Of a stretch of 64,000 bases of DNA, positions 28,530 through 36,701 are shown one piece after another. This stretch comes from Bacteroidales bacterium (GTDB taxonomy: Bacteria > Bacteroidota > Bacteroidia > Bacteroidales > Tenuifilaceae). Position numbers and translations under genes: made by a program. Position 1 is the first letter of the stretch; each line of letters opens with the position of its first letter. Location of the stretch: assembly GCA_013376985.1 (NCBI GenBank), contig JACABB010000030.1, forward strand, positions 1-64,000, given 5' to 3'. The notes beneath the pieces are model-generated. The model did not search any database and was not told the DNA's origin. It saw nothing but the letters and a program-made list of their open reading frames with translations.

Positions 28530-28781
28530 AGGTTATAATTTTAAAAAGTTAGGTTCAACTAAATTAGAGCTATTACAACCACATGTAAATAGTCATATAT
28601 TGGATCATCAAATAAATAGAATTGCTCTTTATAGCAATATAACGTTTTTTAGAATAATAATGTTTAACATTAGGGTTATTTGTGGCTAAATAAACATATA
28701 AATTTGCTTTTTATATTTATTTTCTAAATAATGGGATTTTAGGTTTTTGACAAAAACTATGAAAAATAGGCTTTATCTTTC

Positions 28782-30359
28782 CTAGTCTAATTTTTTAAAT
28801 ACTAATTCCTTAAAATCAAAATCAGGATTTGGAACGTTTACTCTCATCTCTTCAACCTTTCCAGCAGCATTAATAATAAATGTAACCTTGCCTTCAGGTA
28901 ATGATGGAAAATCAGGGAACTGTATAGAGAATGTATCATACTGCCAATGTTTTAGTATTGAATGAAACTGAGGTGCTGGAACAAATGATAATTTAAGAGA
29001 ACCGTTTTCATTTGTAATTGTTGCGTTTCCATATAGTTCACCACCATATAATCCTTCGTATTCTTTTAAACTAAGAGTTGGGTGAGAGTCTTTAACTCTT
29101 TTTTGCTCCTCTTCAAGGTTATTTTTCTTTTCAACCTCTTGTTGTTTCTTCAAATTTTCTAACATTAGCTGACTCCAATCAGTATCCTTTCCACCTAAAA
29201 GAACATCAAGCGTTTTAAAAACTAATGGATTATAAACAGAATTATTGCAATTTGTAAGGATAACAAATCCGAATTTCTCTTCTGGTATCAAGCAAGTATA
29301 GGATAGCATACCATCATACCCTCCGCTATGAGATACAATTTTTTTACTAAGGTAATCGCTAACACCCCACCCCAGAGCGTATGCTTTGAAGTGGGTAGAT
29401 GGGAACTGCTTCTCTGAAAAAGTTGATACATTCTGAATTGTATTAGGAGACCACATTTCTCTACTTCGCTTTTCTGAAAAAACCTGATTCGAACCAATTT
29501 TACCATTCCTTAATTGAAGTTTAATCCATTTTGCAAGATCTGCAACGCAAGAGTTAATTGCTCCTGCAGGAGCAATATTATCCCAATTTAGGTAGGGAAT
29601 AGATATAATTTTATCATTATACTCAGTATGACACATTGCCACATTATCCAAACCTTTCAAGTCATTTACAGATGTAAAAGTTCTATTCATTCCCAATGGT
29701 TTAAATATCTTCTCCGCAACAAAAATATCCCAAGATTTACCGCTCACAGAATGAATCACCTCTCCAGCCGTTAAATACATAATATTTGAATAACCAAACC
29801 GTTCACGAAAACCATAAACTGGCTTTAGAAATCTTGCCCTTTTAATTACGTCCTCTCTCGAATATTTTGAAGCATACCAAAGCAAATCTCCACTAAATGT
29901 AGCCAAGCCGCTCCTATGGCAAAGAAGGTCACGAATTGTCATATTATAGGTTACATAAGGATCGTACATTTGAAACCAAGGAAGATATTTAACAACCCTA
30001 TCATCCCAATTCACTTTTCCTTCATCAACTAGTATGGCCATTGCGGCAGAGGTAAAGGCTTTCGTATTAGAAGCAATAGCAAATAAAGTGTTCTTGTCAA
30101 CTTTTTCGGGTTTACCTATCTCCCTAACCCCATAACCCTTAGCAAAGATTACAGAATCATCCTTAACAATGGCTATAGCCATCCCAGGAACTCGCCAATC
30201 ATTTATTGCCTTGGCATAATATTCATCAAGGGACTTTAGACTTTTCTCGTAATTTGTTTGAGCAAATGCTGGATGAGTTGCCAATAATAAAAAATAGCAC
30301 AGAAATGTAATAATACCTTTAAATTGGAAATTATTACGACTAAGGATTTTAACTGTCAT
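28782..30359 (-). CDS. Serine beta-lactamase-like hydrolase with DUF3471 domain
   Basis: The 525-residue protein has a signal peptide ending at PAFAQ and a class C beta-lactamase/esterase fold. The catalytic SxxK is in IASNTKAFTSAAM (about residue 95), the Tyr-x-Asn equivalent is FGYSNIMYL (about 195), and the third motif is HSGG (about 340). A charged helical linker (KKQQEVEKKNNLEEEQKR) precedes a C-terminal DUF3471 domain. Such proteins are usually peptidases or esterases rather than antibiotic-resistance enzymes, and the natural substrate is unknown. The gene is divergent from the SemiSWEET gene. Confidence 0.85.
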   Translation of the reverse strand: MTVKILSRNNFQFKGIITFLCYFLLLATHPAFAQTNYEKSLKSLDEYYAKAINDWRVPGMAIAIVKDDSVIFAKGYGVREIGKPEKVDKNTLFAIASNTKAFTSAAMAILVDEGKVNWDDRVVKYLPWFQMYDPYVTYNMTIRDLLCHRSGLATFSGDLLWYASKYSREDVIKRARFLKPVYGFRERFGYSNIMYLTAGEVIHSVSGKSWDIFVAEKIFKPLGMNRTFTSVNDLKGLDNVAMCHTEYNDKIISIPYLNWDNIAPAGAINSCVADLAKWIKLQLRNGKIGSNQVFSEKRSREMWSPNTIQNVSTFSEKQFPSTHFKAYALGWGVSDYLSKKIVSHSGGYDGMLSYTCLIPEEKFGFVILTNCNNSVYNPLVFKTLDVLLGGKDTDWSQLMLENLKKQQEVEKKNNLEEEQKRVKDSHPTLSLKEYEGLYGGELYGNATITNENGSLKLSFVPAPQFHSILKHWQYDTFSIQFPDFPSLPEGKVTFIINAAGKVEEMRVNVPNPDFDFKELVFKKLD

Positions 30360-30513
30360 GTTATTTATGGATTAGAGCAAATAAAGGTATAATAAAAAAC
30401 AAATCGTTTTTTGTGTTTTAAACTTTCTTTGGTGAAAAATTAAATCCTTCGCTGCTACTTTATTAAAAATCTTATGCTTTATTTTACAACTAAATTGTTT
30501 AATAGAGGAGAAT

Positions 30514-30771
30514 ATGAATGTAGAGATTATAGGTATTGTGGCCGGAGTATTATCCTGTACAACCTTTTTACCACAGGTAATTAAAACTTATAGGTCAAAA
30601 TCAACAGATGATGTTTCGTTAATGATGTTTATTATAGCAGCACTAGGTAGCGCACTATGGCTTATTTATGGCATTTTGATTCAGAGTTTTGCCCTGACAT
30701 TTACCAATATTATTGTTTTAATATTTTCATTAGTTATGCTTTTCTTTAAAGTAAAATACAGAAAATCATAA
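30514..30771 (+). CDS. SemiSWEET sugar transporter
   Basis: The 85-residue protein is one three-helix bundle of the MtN3/SWEET/PQ-loop family, which dimerises to carry sugars across the inner membrane. The conserved proline-glutamine in TTFLPQVIKTYRSKSTDDVS is the family signature, and three membrane helices cover about 4-25, 36-56 and 60-79. Its length is normal. It is followed by hemolysin III 30 nt downstream. The substrate is not determinable here. Confidence 0.9.
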   Translation: MNVEIIGIVAGVLSCTTFLPQVIKTYRSKSTDDVSLMMFIIAALGSALWLIYGILIQSFALTFTNIIVLIFSLVMLFFKVKYRKS

Positions 30772-30801
30772 TAAATTTCTTACTAAGAATAATTTGAGAA
30801 A

Positions 30802-31443
30802 ATGGTTCCAAAAACAAAACAACGAATTAAAAACGAGGAGATTGTTAATAGCACCTCTCATGGAATTGGCTTATTTATTGCATTTGCGTGTACTGCTCTA
30901 TTGATTATTAGAGGTGCATACTATGGTAATGTTTGGCATATAGTAACGTTCAGCATCTTTGGAGTAGGAATGATTAATCTATATACTGCATCTACATTAT
31001 TTCACAGTGCAGTAAATCTAAAAATTAAATCGAACCTTAACCGATTCGATCACTCATCAATTTATATCCTAATTGCAGCAACCTATACGCCTTTTGCATT
31101 AGTGGGCATTAGAGGTGCATTCGGATGGGTGATTTTTGGACTTCTTTGGGCAATGGCTATATCAGGTGTTATCTTTAAGATTTGGTTTTACTCTCTCAAA
31201 TACAGACGTTTATCAACATGGCTATATGTCATCATGGGTTGGACAGGTATAATCGCAATTGTTCCAATTATTAGAAATGTTCCAATAACCTCTTTATGGT
31301 TTTTGATGGCAGGGTGTTTAGTATATTCTTTTAGCGTAATTTTTTATTTAATAGAAAAAATCCCTTTCGGACACGGTGTTTTCCACCTATTTATAATCGG
31401 TGGAAGTATCTGCCACTTTTTCTCTTTAATATTTATGATCTAA
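30802..31443 (+). CDS. Hemolysin III / PAQR-family membrane protein
   Basis: The 213-residue protein has seven predicted membrane helices and the PAQR/HlyIII zinc-site residues: ASTLFHS near residue 70, the RFDHSSIYILIAATYTPF stretch and the C-terminal HGVFHLFIIGG and CHFF histidines. The family includes putative hydrolases acting on membrane lipids, and the old name hemolysin III is not evidence of cytolysis. It lies close behind the SemiSWEET gene and ahead of DUF2185, 18 nt apart. Confidence 0.9.
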   Translation: MVPKTKQRIKNEEIVNSTSHGIGLFIAFACTALLIIRGAYYGNVWHIVTFSIFGVGMINLYTASTLFHSAVNLKIKSNLNRFDHSSIYILIAATYTPFALVGIRGAFGWVIFGLLWAMAISGVIFKIWFYSLKYRRLSTWLYVIMGWTGIIAIVPIIRNVPITSLWFLMAGCLVYSFSVIFYLIEKIPFGHGVFHLFIIGGSICHFFSLIFMI

Positions 31444-31461
31444 CTTTGGATACCTTAAAAA

Positions 31462-31803
31462 ATGAACGAAATGAATAATAATTACAAGATAAAACCCGAG
31501 GATATCAAAGATTTGATTCACCCATCGGGGTATTGCTATGCCTCCGATAAGGTAACTATTGATGGATTGCCAGTGGGTTTTATGTATCGCGAAATGTCCG
31601 AGGACGAGGAGGATAGCGGTTGGCGTTTCTACTCAGGGACTGAGACTGATGAATACGTTGAAAACGAGCATCATTTTATGATGTTCGATTTGAATTATAT
31701 TGCTAATTGCGATCCTGCAATTATCCCTTATCTTAAATCAAAAAAAGGGACTGAATTCGAAAGGGTTGAGGGAACGGATAAGTTTATGGAAATAAAGGAT
31801 TAA
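31462..31803 (+). CDS. DUF2185 protein
   Basis: The 113-residue acidic protein matches the DUF2185 pattern: SGYCYASDKVTIDGLPVGF, then DSGWRFYSGTETDEY, FDLNYIANCDPAI and LKSKKGTEFERV. The family is related to immunity-like proteins (Imm33) in comparative studies, but in this setting there is no toxin gene. It has no signal peptide, so it is cytoplasmic. It lies between hemolysin III and the QueG-like gene, with 18-nt gaps each side. Confidence 0.75.
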   Translation: MNEMNNNYKIKPEDIKDLIHPSGYCYASDKVTIDGLPVGFMYREMSEDEEDSGWRFYSGTETDEYVENEHHFMMFDLNYIANCDPAIIPYLKSKKGTEFERVEGTDKFMEIKD

Positions 31804-31821
31804 TTAATATTTCAAATACCT

Positions 31822-32502
31822 ATGATTTCTAGCGATAAAGTAAGTCAAATTGCAATGAAGTTTGGAGCTGATGCTTGTGGAGTAGCCAGTATCGAAAGAT
31901 TTTCCAACGCTCCAACTGGGTTTAACCCTAAAGATGTTTATAGTAAATGTAATTCTGCTATTGTATTCTTAAAAACAATGCCCTCGGAGGTAATACTGGC
32001 TGAAAATCCAGTACCTTATACACATATCGCATATCAACTTTATTCGGAACTCGACAGAATTGGATTGGCAGTTTGCCGTGAACTTGAGCAAAGAGGAACT
32101 ACTTCTGTGCCTATTCCTTCTGATACACCATATTTATGTTGGGATACAAAAAGAACACATGGAATGGGAGTAATTTCGCTAAGACATGCTGGATGGCTTG
32201 CAGGGTTGGGAATACTTGGCAGAAATACTCTATTGATTAATAAAGAGTTTGGAAATATGGTTTACATCGGAGCCATATTAACCAACGCTGAACTTGAACC
32301 ATCTCCAATGGTTGAAGGTTTTGATTGTCCGCCAAACTGCAAAATATGCTTAGAAGTATGTCCTGCAAAAGCATTAGATGGTATTACGGTAAATCAAGAA
32401 CGTTGCCGTAAAACCTCCTTCTTTAAAACAGAGCGAGGGTTTGATATCTATGCTTGTAGTAAGTGTAGACAAAAGTGCCCTTTAAGGCTAGGAAAGAAAT
32501 AA
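31822..32502 (+). CDS. QueG-like double [4Fe-4S] protein
   Basis: The 226-residue protein has a C-terminal ferredoxin-type domain with two cysteine clusters: CPPNCKICLEVCPAKAL (about 171-187) and CSKCRQKCP (about 214-222). The N-terminal part resembles epoxyqueuosine reductase, including GMGVISLRHAGWLAGLGILG. QueG enzymes are usually over 300 residues and reduce epoxyqueuosine in tRNA using cobalamin. This shorter form lacks the C-terminal HEAT extension and may be a related reductase, so no symbol is given. Confidence 0.75.
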   Translation: MISSDKVSQIAMKFGADACGVASIERFSNAPTGFNPKDVYSKCNSAIVFLKTMPSEVILAENPVPYTHIAYQLYSELDRIGLAVCRELEQRGTTSVPIPSDTPYLCWDTKRTHGMGVISLRHAGWLAGLGILGRNTLLINKEFGNMVYIGAILTNAELEPSPMVEGFDCPPNCKICLEVCPAKALDGITVNQERCRKTSFFKTERGFDIYACSKCRQKCPLRLGKK

Positions 32503-32569
32503 AAATACTGGAGTTAAAGTTGCCTTTTATAATCTTTGGGTATCTAGCATTCTTACAAAAAAGGTTTGT

Positions 32570-33772
32570 TTAAACAATCTCCTTTTCTATACTTGAATCG
32601 TATTCCAATTCTAATGCTCGCTTAAAGTACTCGTTTGCTATTTGCGGATTTCCGTGCTGCTTTGCTTCTCTTCCTAGGGCAATTAATTCTGAGGAATCAT
32701 TTAGTTTGCTAATCCTCTCCCGCTCTTTTTTGTAGGCACAACTATAGGAACAGTATATGTTCTCTACAGGTTTAAAGTCTTTATTATACTTTAAGCTGGG
32801 GCAACCGCCGAGACAATAAGATGAATACTGGCACTCATGGCAGAACCCGACAAGAGATTCTTTGCTCATCTTCCTATTCCAAGCAAAGCTATTCTCATCG
32901 TGCCAAATATCCCATAGCGTTCGTTCGTATATATTCCCTTCAACAAAATGGTTTTTAGTGAGGGCAATACAACCCGTAATATCCCCATTAGCCTTAATCC
33001 CAAAGGTAGATTTACCAGCTGCGCATCCATTTATAAAGGTTGTTAAACCATACCTTGGCAATGATCGATAAGACCTAACCTCAATTTCTTTGGCATTATA
33101 ATGACCAACACAATCACCAAGGTAAACATCTACTGGAGAATTTTTATAAATGCCATGAGCAAAATCAATAACTGAATCTATTTGCTCCGGATCGAGCATG
33201 AAATTCTTTTTTTGCTCCTCCAAAGTTCCCTCGGTTACTGATAATTGCAACTGCCATCCTTTCGCGCCATTTTCGCATAACAAAGAATAAAGAGCAGGGA
33301 GTTCACCAATGTTTTTCTTATTAACAGTAGTATTAATAGATGTGTAAATATCTTTTCCTTTTAGTTTATGTAAGGAATTAAAGATTCGCTTAAAAGAACC
33401 TTTTTGTCTAATTGAATCATGCGTTTCCTCAAGTCCATCTATACTGAATCCAACCCAATCAATCTTAGAGGCGATGATTTGAGCAAGCGTATCCTCATTA
33501 AAAAGCCATCCGTTGCTTAAAATACCTGTTTTTACTTCTAACTCCGATAATCTAAGGGCTACGCTTGGCCATATTTCAGAAAGCAGAACTTCACCCCCAG
33601 AAAGCAACACTGCCTTCACTTTCAGTCGAGCCAATTGTTCGCATACTTCCATTGCCTTATTTAGGTCAAATGCTGCGCTTTTAACCAGATCTTTATTATA
33701 GCAATGGGCACACTGAAAATTGCATTCACTGGTTAACTCCCATACCGCAGAAATAGGCTGATACTCACTCAT
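32570..33772 (-). CDS. Radical SAM/SPASM peptide maturase
   Basis: The 400-residue enzyme has the radical SAM cluster motif C17-x3-C21-x2-C24 in TSECNFQCAHCYNKDL, followed by LLSGGEVLL (the AdoMet GGE region) and GFSIDG. The C-terminal half is a SPASM domain with two auxiliary iron-sulfur clusters: the cysteines of GCAAGKSTFG, GCIALTKN, FCHECQYSSYCLGGCP and YCSYSCAYKK. A short TPR-like helical hairpin ends the protein. There is no RRE-type leader-binding domain at the N-terminus. The gene lies 109 nt behind a 44-residue double-glycine precursor, which strongly suggests that it modifies this peptide. The chemistry (C-C, epimerisation or other) cannot be predicted. Confidence 0.88.
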   Translation of the reverse strand: MSEYQPISAVWELTSECNFQCAHCYNKDLVKSAAFDLNKAMEVCEQLARLKVKAVLLSGGEVLLSEIWPSVALRLSELEVKTGILSNGWLFNEDTLAQIIASKIDWVGFSIDGLEETHDSIRQKGSFKRIFNSLHKLKGKDIYTSINTTVNKKNIGELPALYSLLCENGAKGWQLQLSVTEGTLEEQKKNFMLDPEQIDSVIDFAHGIYKNSPVDVYLGDCVGHYNAKEIEVRSYRSLPRYGLTTFINGCAAGKSTFGIKANGDITGCIALTKNHFVEGNIYERTLWDIWHDENSFAWNRKMSKESLVGFCHECQYSSYCLGGCPSLKYNKDFKPVENIYCSYSCAYKKERERISKLNDSSELIALGREAKQHGNPQIANEYFKRALELEYDSSIEKEIV

Positions 33773-33791
33773 AAAATTGATTTTTGGAAAA

Positions 33792-33822
33792 TATTTTGCC
33801 TCAACTATGTTGAGGCAAAATA
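33792..33822 (-). terminator. Hairpin between precursor and maturase
   Basis: TATTTTGCCTCAAC (33792-33805) and GTTGAGGCAAAATA (33809-33822) form a perfect 14-bp stem with a 3-nt loop. It lies 59 nt past the precursor stop codon and 20 nt before the maturase start. On the minus strand it is followed by an A/T mixture (AAAATATTTTCC), not a clean U-run. It therefore looks like a partial terminator or mRNA-stabilising hairpin that would leave the precursor transcript more abundant than the maturase. Confidence 0.75.
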
Positions 33823-33881
33823 CAAAACAACTTAATCATAAACCAACATATTAAACTGATGAAAGCTTATGATTTTAATAA

Positions 33882-34016
33882 TTACTCAGGTAGATCCGTT
33901 GCAATAATGCCAATAGTATGTCCTGGAGGAACAAAAATACCACCATTAACCTTCTTTAATTCTTCTAACTTAAGCTCTTCTTGCTTAAGAATGTCAATGC
34001 TAACAAACTCTTTCAT
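33882..34016 (-). CDS. RiPP precursor peptide with double-glycine leader
   Basis: This 44-codon gene is absent from simple long-ORF searches. The leader is charged and helical (MKEFVSID at the start, QEELKLEELKKVNGG at the end) and finishes in Gly25-Gly26, the cleavage motif used by C39 peptidase exporters. The core, residues 27-44, is IFVPPGHTIGIIATDLPE: no Cys, Ser, Trp or Tyr. Family knowledge: leaders ending in GG with radical SAM partners are the GG-Bacteroidales natural product precursors. The adjacent radical SAM/SPASM enzyme on the same strand is the obvious maturase. No transporter or peptidase is nearby. Start and stop are unambiguous, but expression is untested. Confidence 0.8.
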   Translation of the reverse strand: MKEFVSIDILKQEELKLEELKKVNGGIFVPPGHTIGIIATDLPE

Positions 34017-34131
34017 AGTAAAATAAATTATTATTAGCCTACTCTATTATGGTTTTTCGGCATACACCATATTATTTCATTGGAACTATTTTATTCAAAT
34101 GTTTTATGCTACTTATTAAATGCTCATTTCA

Positions 34132-34344
34132 TTAATCCGAAAACCCAAATACAATTTCCAACATTAGCACAAATAAAAATACATAAACAGCTGTAAATTT
34201 ATATCTAATTACTTTTAAAATTATTGATTTAAATGCAAAAGCATTACAATCAAATATGTAACGAAATATACTATTCAAAGTATAGATAGATTTGATATAA
34301 GGAAACCAAATATACAAAAACGAGCAGGTAAATGTTCGTTTCAT
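34132..34344 (-). CDS. Doubtful 70-residue ORF with a membrane segment
   Basis: This A/T-rich ORF would encode a basic protein with one C-terminal hydrophobic stretch (AVYVFLFVLMLEIVFGF). It lies upstream of the RiPP precursor, 115 nt away, on the same strand. No family was recognised and codon usage gives no support. It fills part of the 410-bp gap before yqeY, which holds nothing else clear. It may be chance. Confidence 0.2.
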   Translation of the reverse strand: MKRTFTCSFLYIWFPYIKSIYTLNSIFRYIFDCNAFAFKSIILKVIRYKFTAVYVFLFVLMLEIVFGFSD

Positions 34345-34426
34345 AAATTAGATATCTTCCTAAATTATTCTTTGGAAAACACCCTAGTATACGTTAAATG
34401 AATAAATATGAGGTATTCTAAAAATC

Positions 34427-34879
34427 TTACCCTGCCAGTAGAGTCTTTACCTTTTCGGAAATGGCCTTACCATCGGCCTTGCCTGCAAGAGCTTTTGAAG
34501 CAACGCCCATTACTTTACCCATATCCGATGGGGCTTTTGCGCCTACCTGTTCAATTATCTTTTTAACCTCAGCGGTTAATTCAGCATCAGAAAGCATCTT
34601 TGGGAGGTACTCCTCAATTACTTTAGCCTCTGCCAACTCTTTTTCAGCTAGTTCAGGGCGGTTCTGCTGCTGGTATATTTCGGCTGATTCCTTACGTTGT
34701 TTAACTTGCTTTTGTAACAACTTCATTTCAGCATCAGCTGAAATAGTTTCGGTGTGACCTTTTTCGGTTTTAGCAAGTAGAATTGCACTTTTCACTGCCC
34801 GTAGGGCTTCAAGGCGAACTTTCTCTTTTGCCATCATGGCTGCCTTGATATCGTTGTTGATTTTTTCTTCTAAAGACAT
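34427..34879 (-). CDS. yqeY: GatB/YqeY-domain protein
   Basis: The 150-residue helical protein has the YqeY arrangement: MSLEEKINNDIKAAMMAKEK at the start, the helical LLQKQVKQRKESAEIYQQ middle and the C-terminal DMGKVMGVASKALAGKADGK tail. The family shares the tail domain of GatB and may act in amidated tRNA handling, though the role is not settled. The start is taken at Met10 of the longer open frame (34879), because the extra nine residues read as intergenic spacer. It is the last gene of the dcw-cluster run. Confidence 0.88.
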   Translation of the reverse strand: MSLEEKINNDIKAAMMAKEKVRLEALRAVKSAILLAKTEKGHTETISADAEMKLLQKQVKQRKESAEIYQQQNRPELAEKELAEAKVIEEYLPKMLSDAELTAEVKKIIEQVGAKAPSDMGKVMGVASKALAGKADGKAISEKVKTLLAG

Positions 34880-34965
34880 ATGTTTAGTTGTTAGTTGACA
34901 GTTCACAGTTGTTAGTTCGAAGTTACATTAATTCTGTCAACTCTCAACCAACAACTGTCAACTAA

Positions 34966-36441
34966 TTAATCTACATTATCATGCAAATATGCGTTATCGC
35001 TTTTTAAAAAGATATCGCCTTCCTCTTCTGATAAGGTAAAGCGTGAAACATTACTGGTTTTTGAATGCTCCGATTCGTCTAATTTAATGTTTTTCCGCTT
35101 GTAAGCTGGAATTTTTTCTAGCTGATCGATATTTGCCTTAACGGTCAAAGGGGTTGCATTCTGTCTGGTTGCAGTTTTAGCTGGAGGTTCTTTTGTTGCG
35201 ATCTGTTGTGGCTTAACTGATGTAACCAAAAATTCATCATCATCAAAAAGACCTTTTTCAGTAGATGGTTTTGATACATCGGCAAACACATCAAACTCAA
35301 TAGTCCTTTGAGATTGTTCCTGTTCTGTTAACCTTTCACGTTTATGAGAGATGCTCGGCCTATCCTTAACTTCAAACATAGATTCTTTTACCAACCTATT
35401 TTCTGATCGCTCACCGTCAAGCATAACAACATCAACCTGTTTATTCCTAATGTAGAGTTCAGGGATACTACTTGTACAGAAACCAGTTGCAATAATGGTT
35501 ACATTTAAATCATCACCTAGGTTTGGATCGGTGCCGTTACCCCAAATTAAATCAGCCCCTTCTCCTGCAACGGCCTGAATATAATCAGTGATTTGACCAA
35601 TCTCATCCATCGTAATCTCATCCTTACCCGAAGTAACGTTTAGCAAAATATTGCGAGCACCAGAGATATCGTTGTTGTTTAAAAGCGGTGATTGAAGTGC
35701 TGCTTTTATGGCTTTAATTGCACGATTTTCGCCAGATGCTCTTGCCGAACCCATGATTGCTACGCCACTATTAGCCATAACCGTTTCAACATCGGCAAAG
35801 TCCACGTTGATATAACCATGGACAGTAATAATCTCGGCAATACCCTTTGCAGCGATAGCTAAAACATCATCTGCCTTAGAGAATGCCTCAGATATTTTGA
35901 GATCACCGTACATCTCACGAATCTTTTCGTTGTTGATAACAAGAAGCGAGTCAACATGTTTCTCAATAGCCTCTATTCCCTCAACAGCTTGAGCAATGCG
36001 GCGTTTCCCTTCGTTTCGGAATGGAATTGTTACAATGGCAACTGTAAGAATTCCTAATTCTTTTGCTGCCTTAGCAATAATTGGTGCAGCACCTGTTCCC
36101 GTTCCGCCGCCCATTCCTGCGGTGATAAACACCATCTTGGTATTTCTTGACAGGACATCTGTTACATCCTGAATATTCTCAATTGCCGCCTGTCTACCAA
36201 TTTCAGGTTTATTGCCTGCTCCACGACCCTCGGTAAGAGATGATCCTAGCTGAATTTTAATTTCAACTGGACTATTCACCAATGCTTGATGATCGGTATT
36301 ACACACCACAAAATCAACATCCTTAATACCCAACTGAAACATGTGGTTTACGGCATTACCTCCACCTCCGCCGACTCCAATAACCTTAATTATTGATGCT
36401 CGGTTCGATGGTAGCTCGAAATTAATTAGGTCTTCGGCCAT
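34966..36441 (-). CDS. ftsZ: Cell division GTPase FtsZ
   Basis: FtsZ polymerises into the division ring. The tubulin signature GGGTGTGAAP (about 108-117) and VIGVGGGGGNAVNHM are present, as are the T7-loop residues around NVDFADVETVM. At 491 residues it has the long, variable C-terminal linker usual in Bacteroidota, and ends in a short acidic tail. It is the last core member of the dcw cluster, downstream of ftsA. Confidence 0.97.
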   Translation of the reverse strand: MAEDLINFELPSNRASIIKVIGVGGGGGNAVNHMFQLGIKDVDFVVCNTDHQALVNSPVEIKIQLGSSLTEGRGAGNKPEIGRQAAIENIQDVTDVLSRNTKMVFITAGMGGGTGTGAAPIIAKAAKELGILTVAIVTIPFRNEGKRRIAQAVEGIEAIEKHVDSLLVINNEKIREMYGDLKISEAFSKADDVLAIAAKGIAEIITVHGYINVDFADVETVMANSGVAIMGSARASGENRAIKAIKAALQSPLLNNNDISGARNILLNVTSGKDEITMDEIGQITDYIQAVAGEGADLIWGNGTDPNLGDDLNVTIIATGFCTSSIPELYIRNKQVDVVMLDGERSENRLVKESMFEVKDRPSISHKRERLTEQEQSQRTIEFDVFADVSKPSTEKGLFDDDEFLVTSVKPQQIATKEPPAKTATRQNATPLTVKANIDQLEKIPAYKRKNIKLDESEHSKTSNVSRFTLSEEEGDIFLKSDNAYLHDNVD

Positions 36442-36599
36442 GATATTTAGTTTAAGTTATATATTCAAAAAGCCAGTATTATCTTTTTACTTCTTTTCAA
36501 GTTTTCCTCCAACACTCTTTATTACATTCCGCCGCAAGAATCTTTTTCACACTAAATAATCATTCGCACGTGCGGCGGACTCTTCTCTTCTTATTTCCA

Positions 36600-36644
36600 G
36601 GGGTTAAAACCCCAGGTTATTGATATTTGACCCTTACAGGGTCA
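36600..36644. repeat. Two small hairpins between ftsA and ftsZ
   Basis: GGGGTT...AACCCC (36600-36613) and TGACCCT/AGGGTCA (36628-36644) are short perfect stems, loops 2 and 3 nt. They fill part of the 260-bp gap, and the same style of spacer repeat is common in Bacteroidota. A role in regulating ftsZ is not shown. Confidence 0.45.
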
Positions 36645-36701
36645 TACTATAACAACTGAATAACAAATTTTCACTCTTCACTATTCATTTTTCATTTCCC
36701 A

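Noticed and set aside
28782-30359. Calling the serine hydrolase an antibiotic-resistance beta-lactamase
   Set aside because: The DUF3471 fusion and family pattern point to a peptidase or esterase; no evidence for resistance.
31462-31803. Treating DUF2185 as an immunity protein for the nearby NUC1 nucleases
   Set aside because: It is over 2.9 kb away on the other strand and the nucleases are exported, with no coupled pairing.
34132-34344. Treating the 70-residue ORF as a RiPP immunity or leader peptidase gene
   Set aside because: One membrane segment and A/T-rich composition only; no family likeness. Kept only as a doubtful feature.
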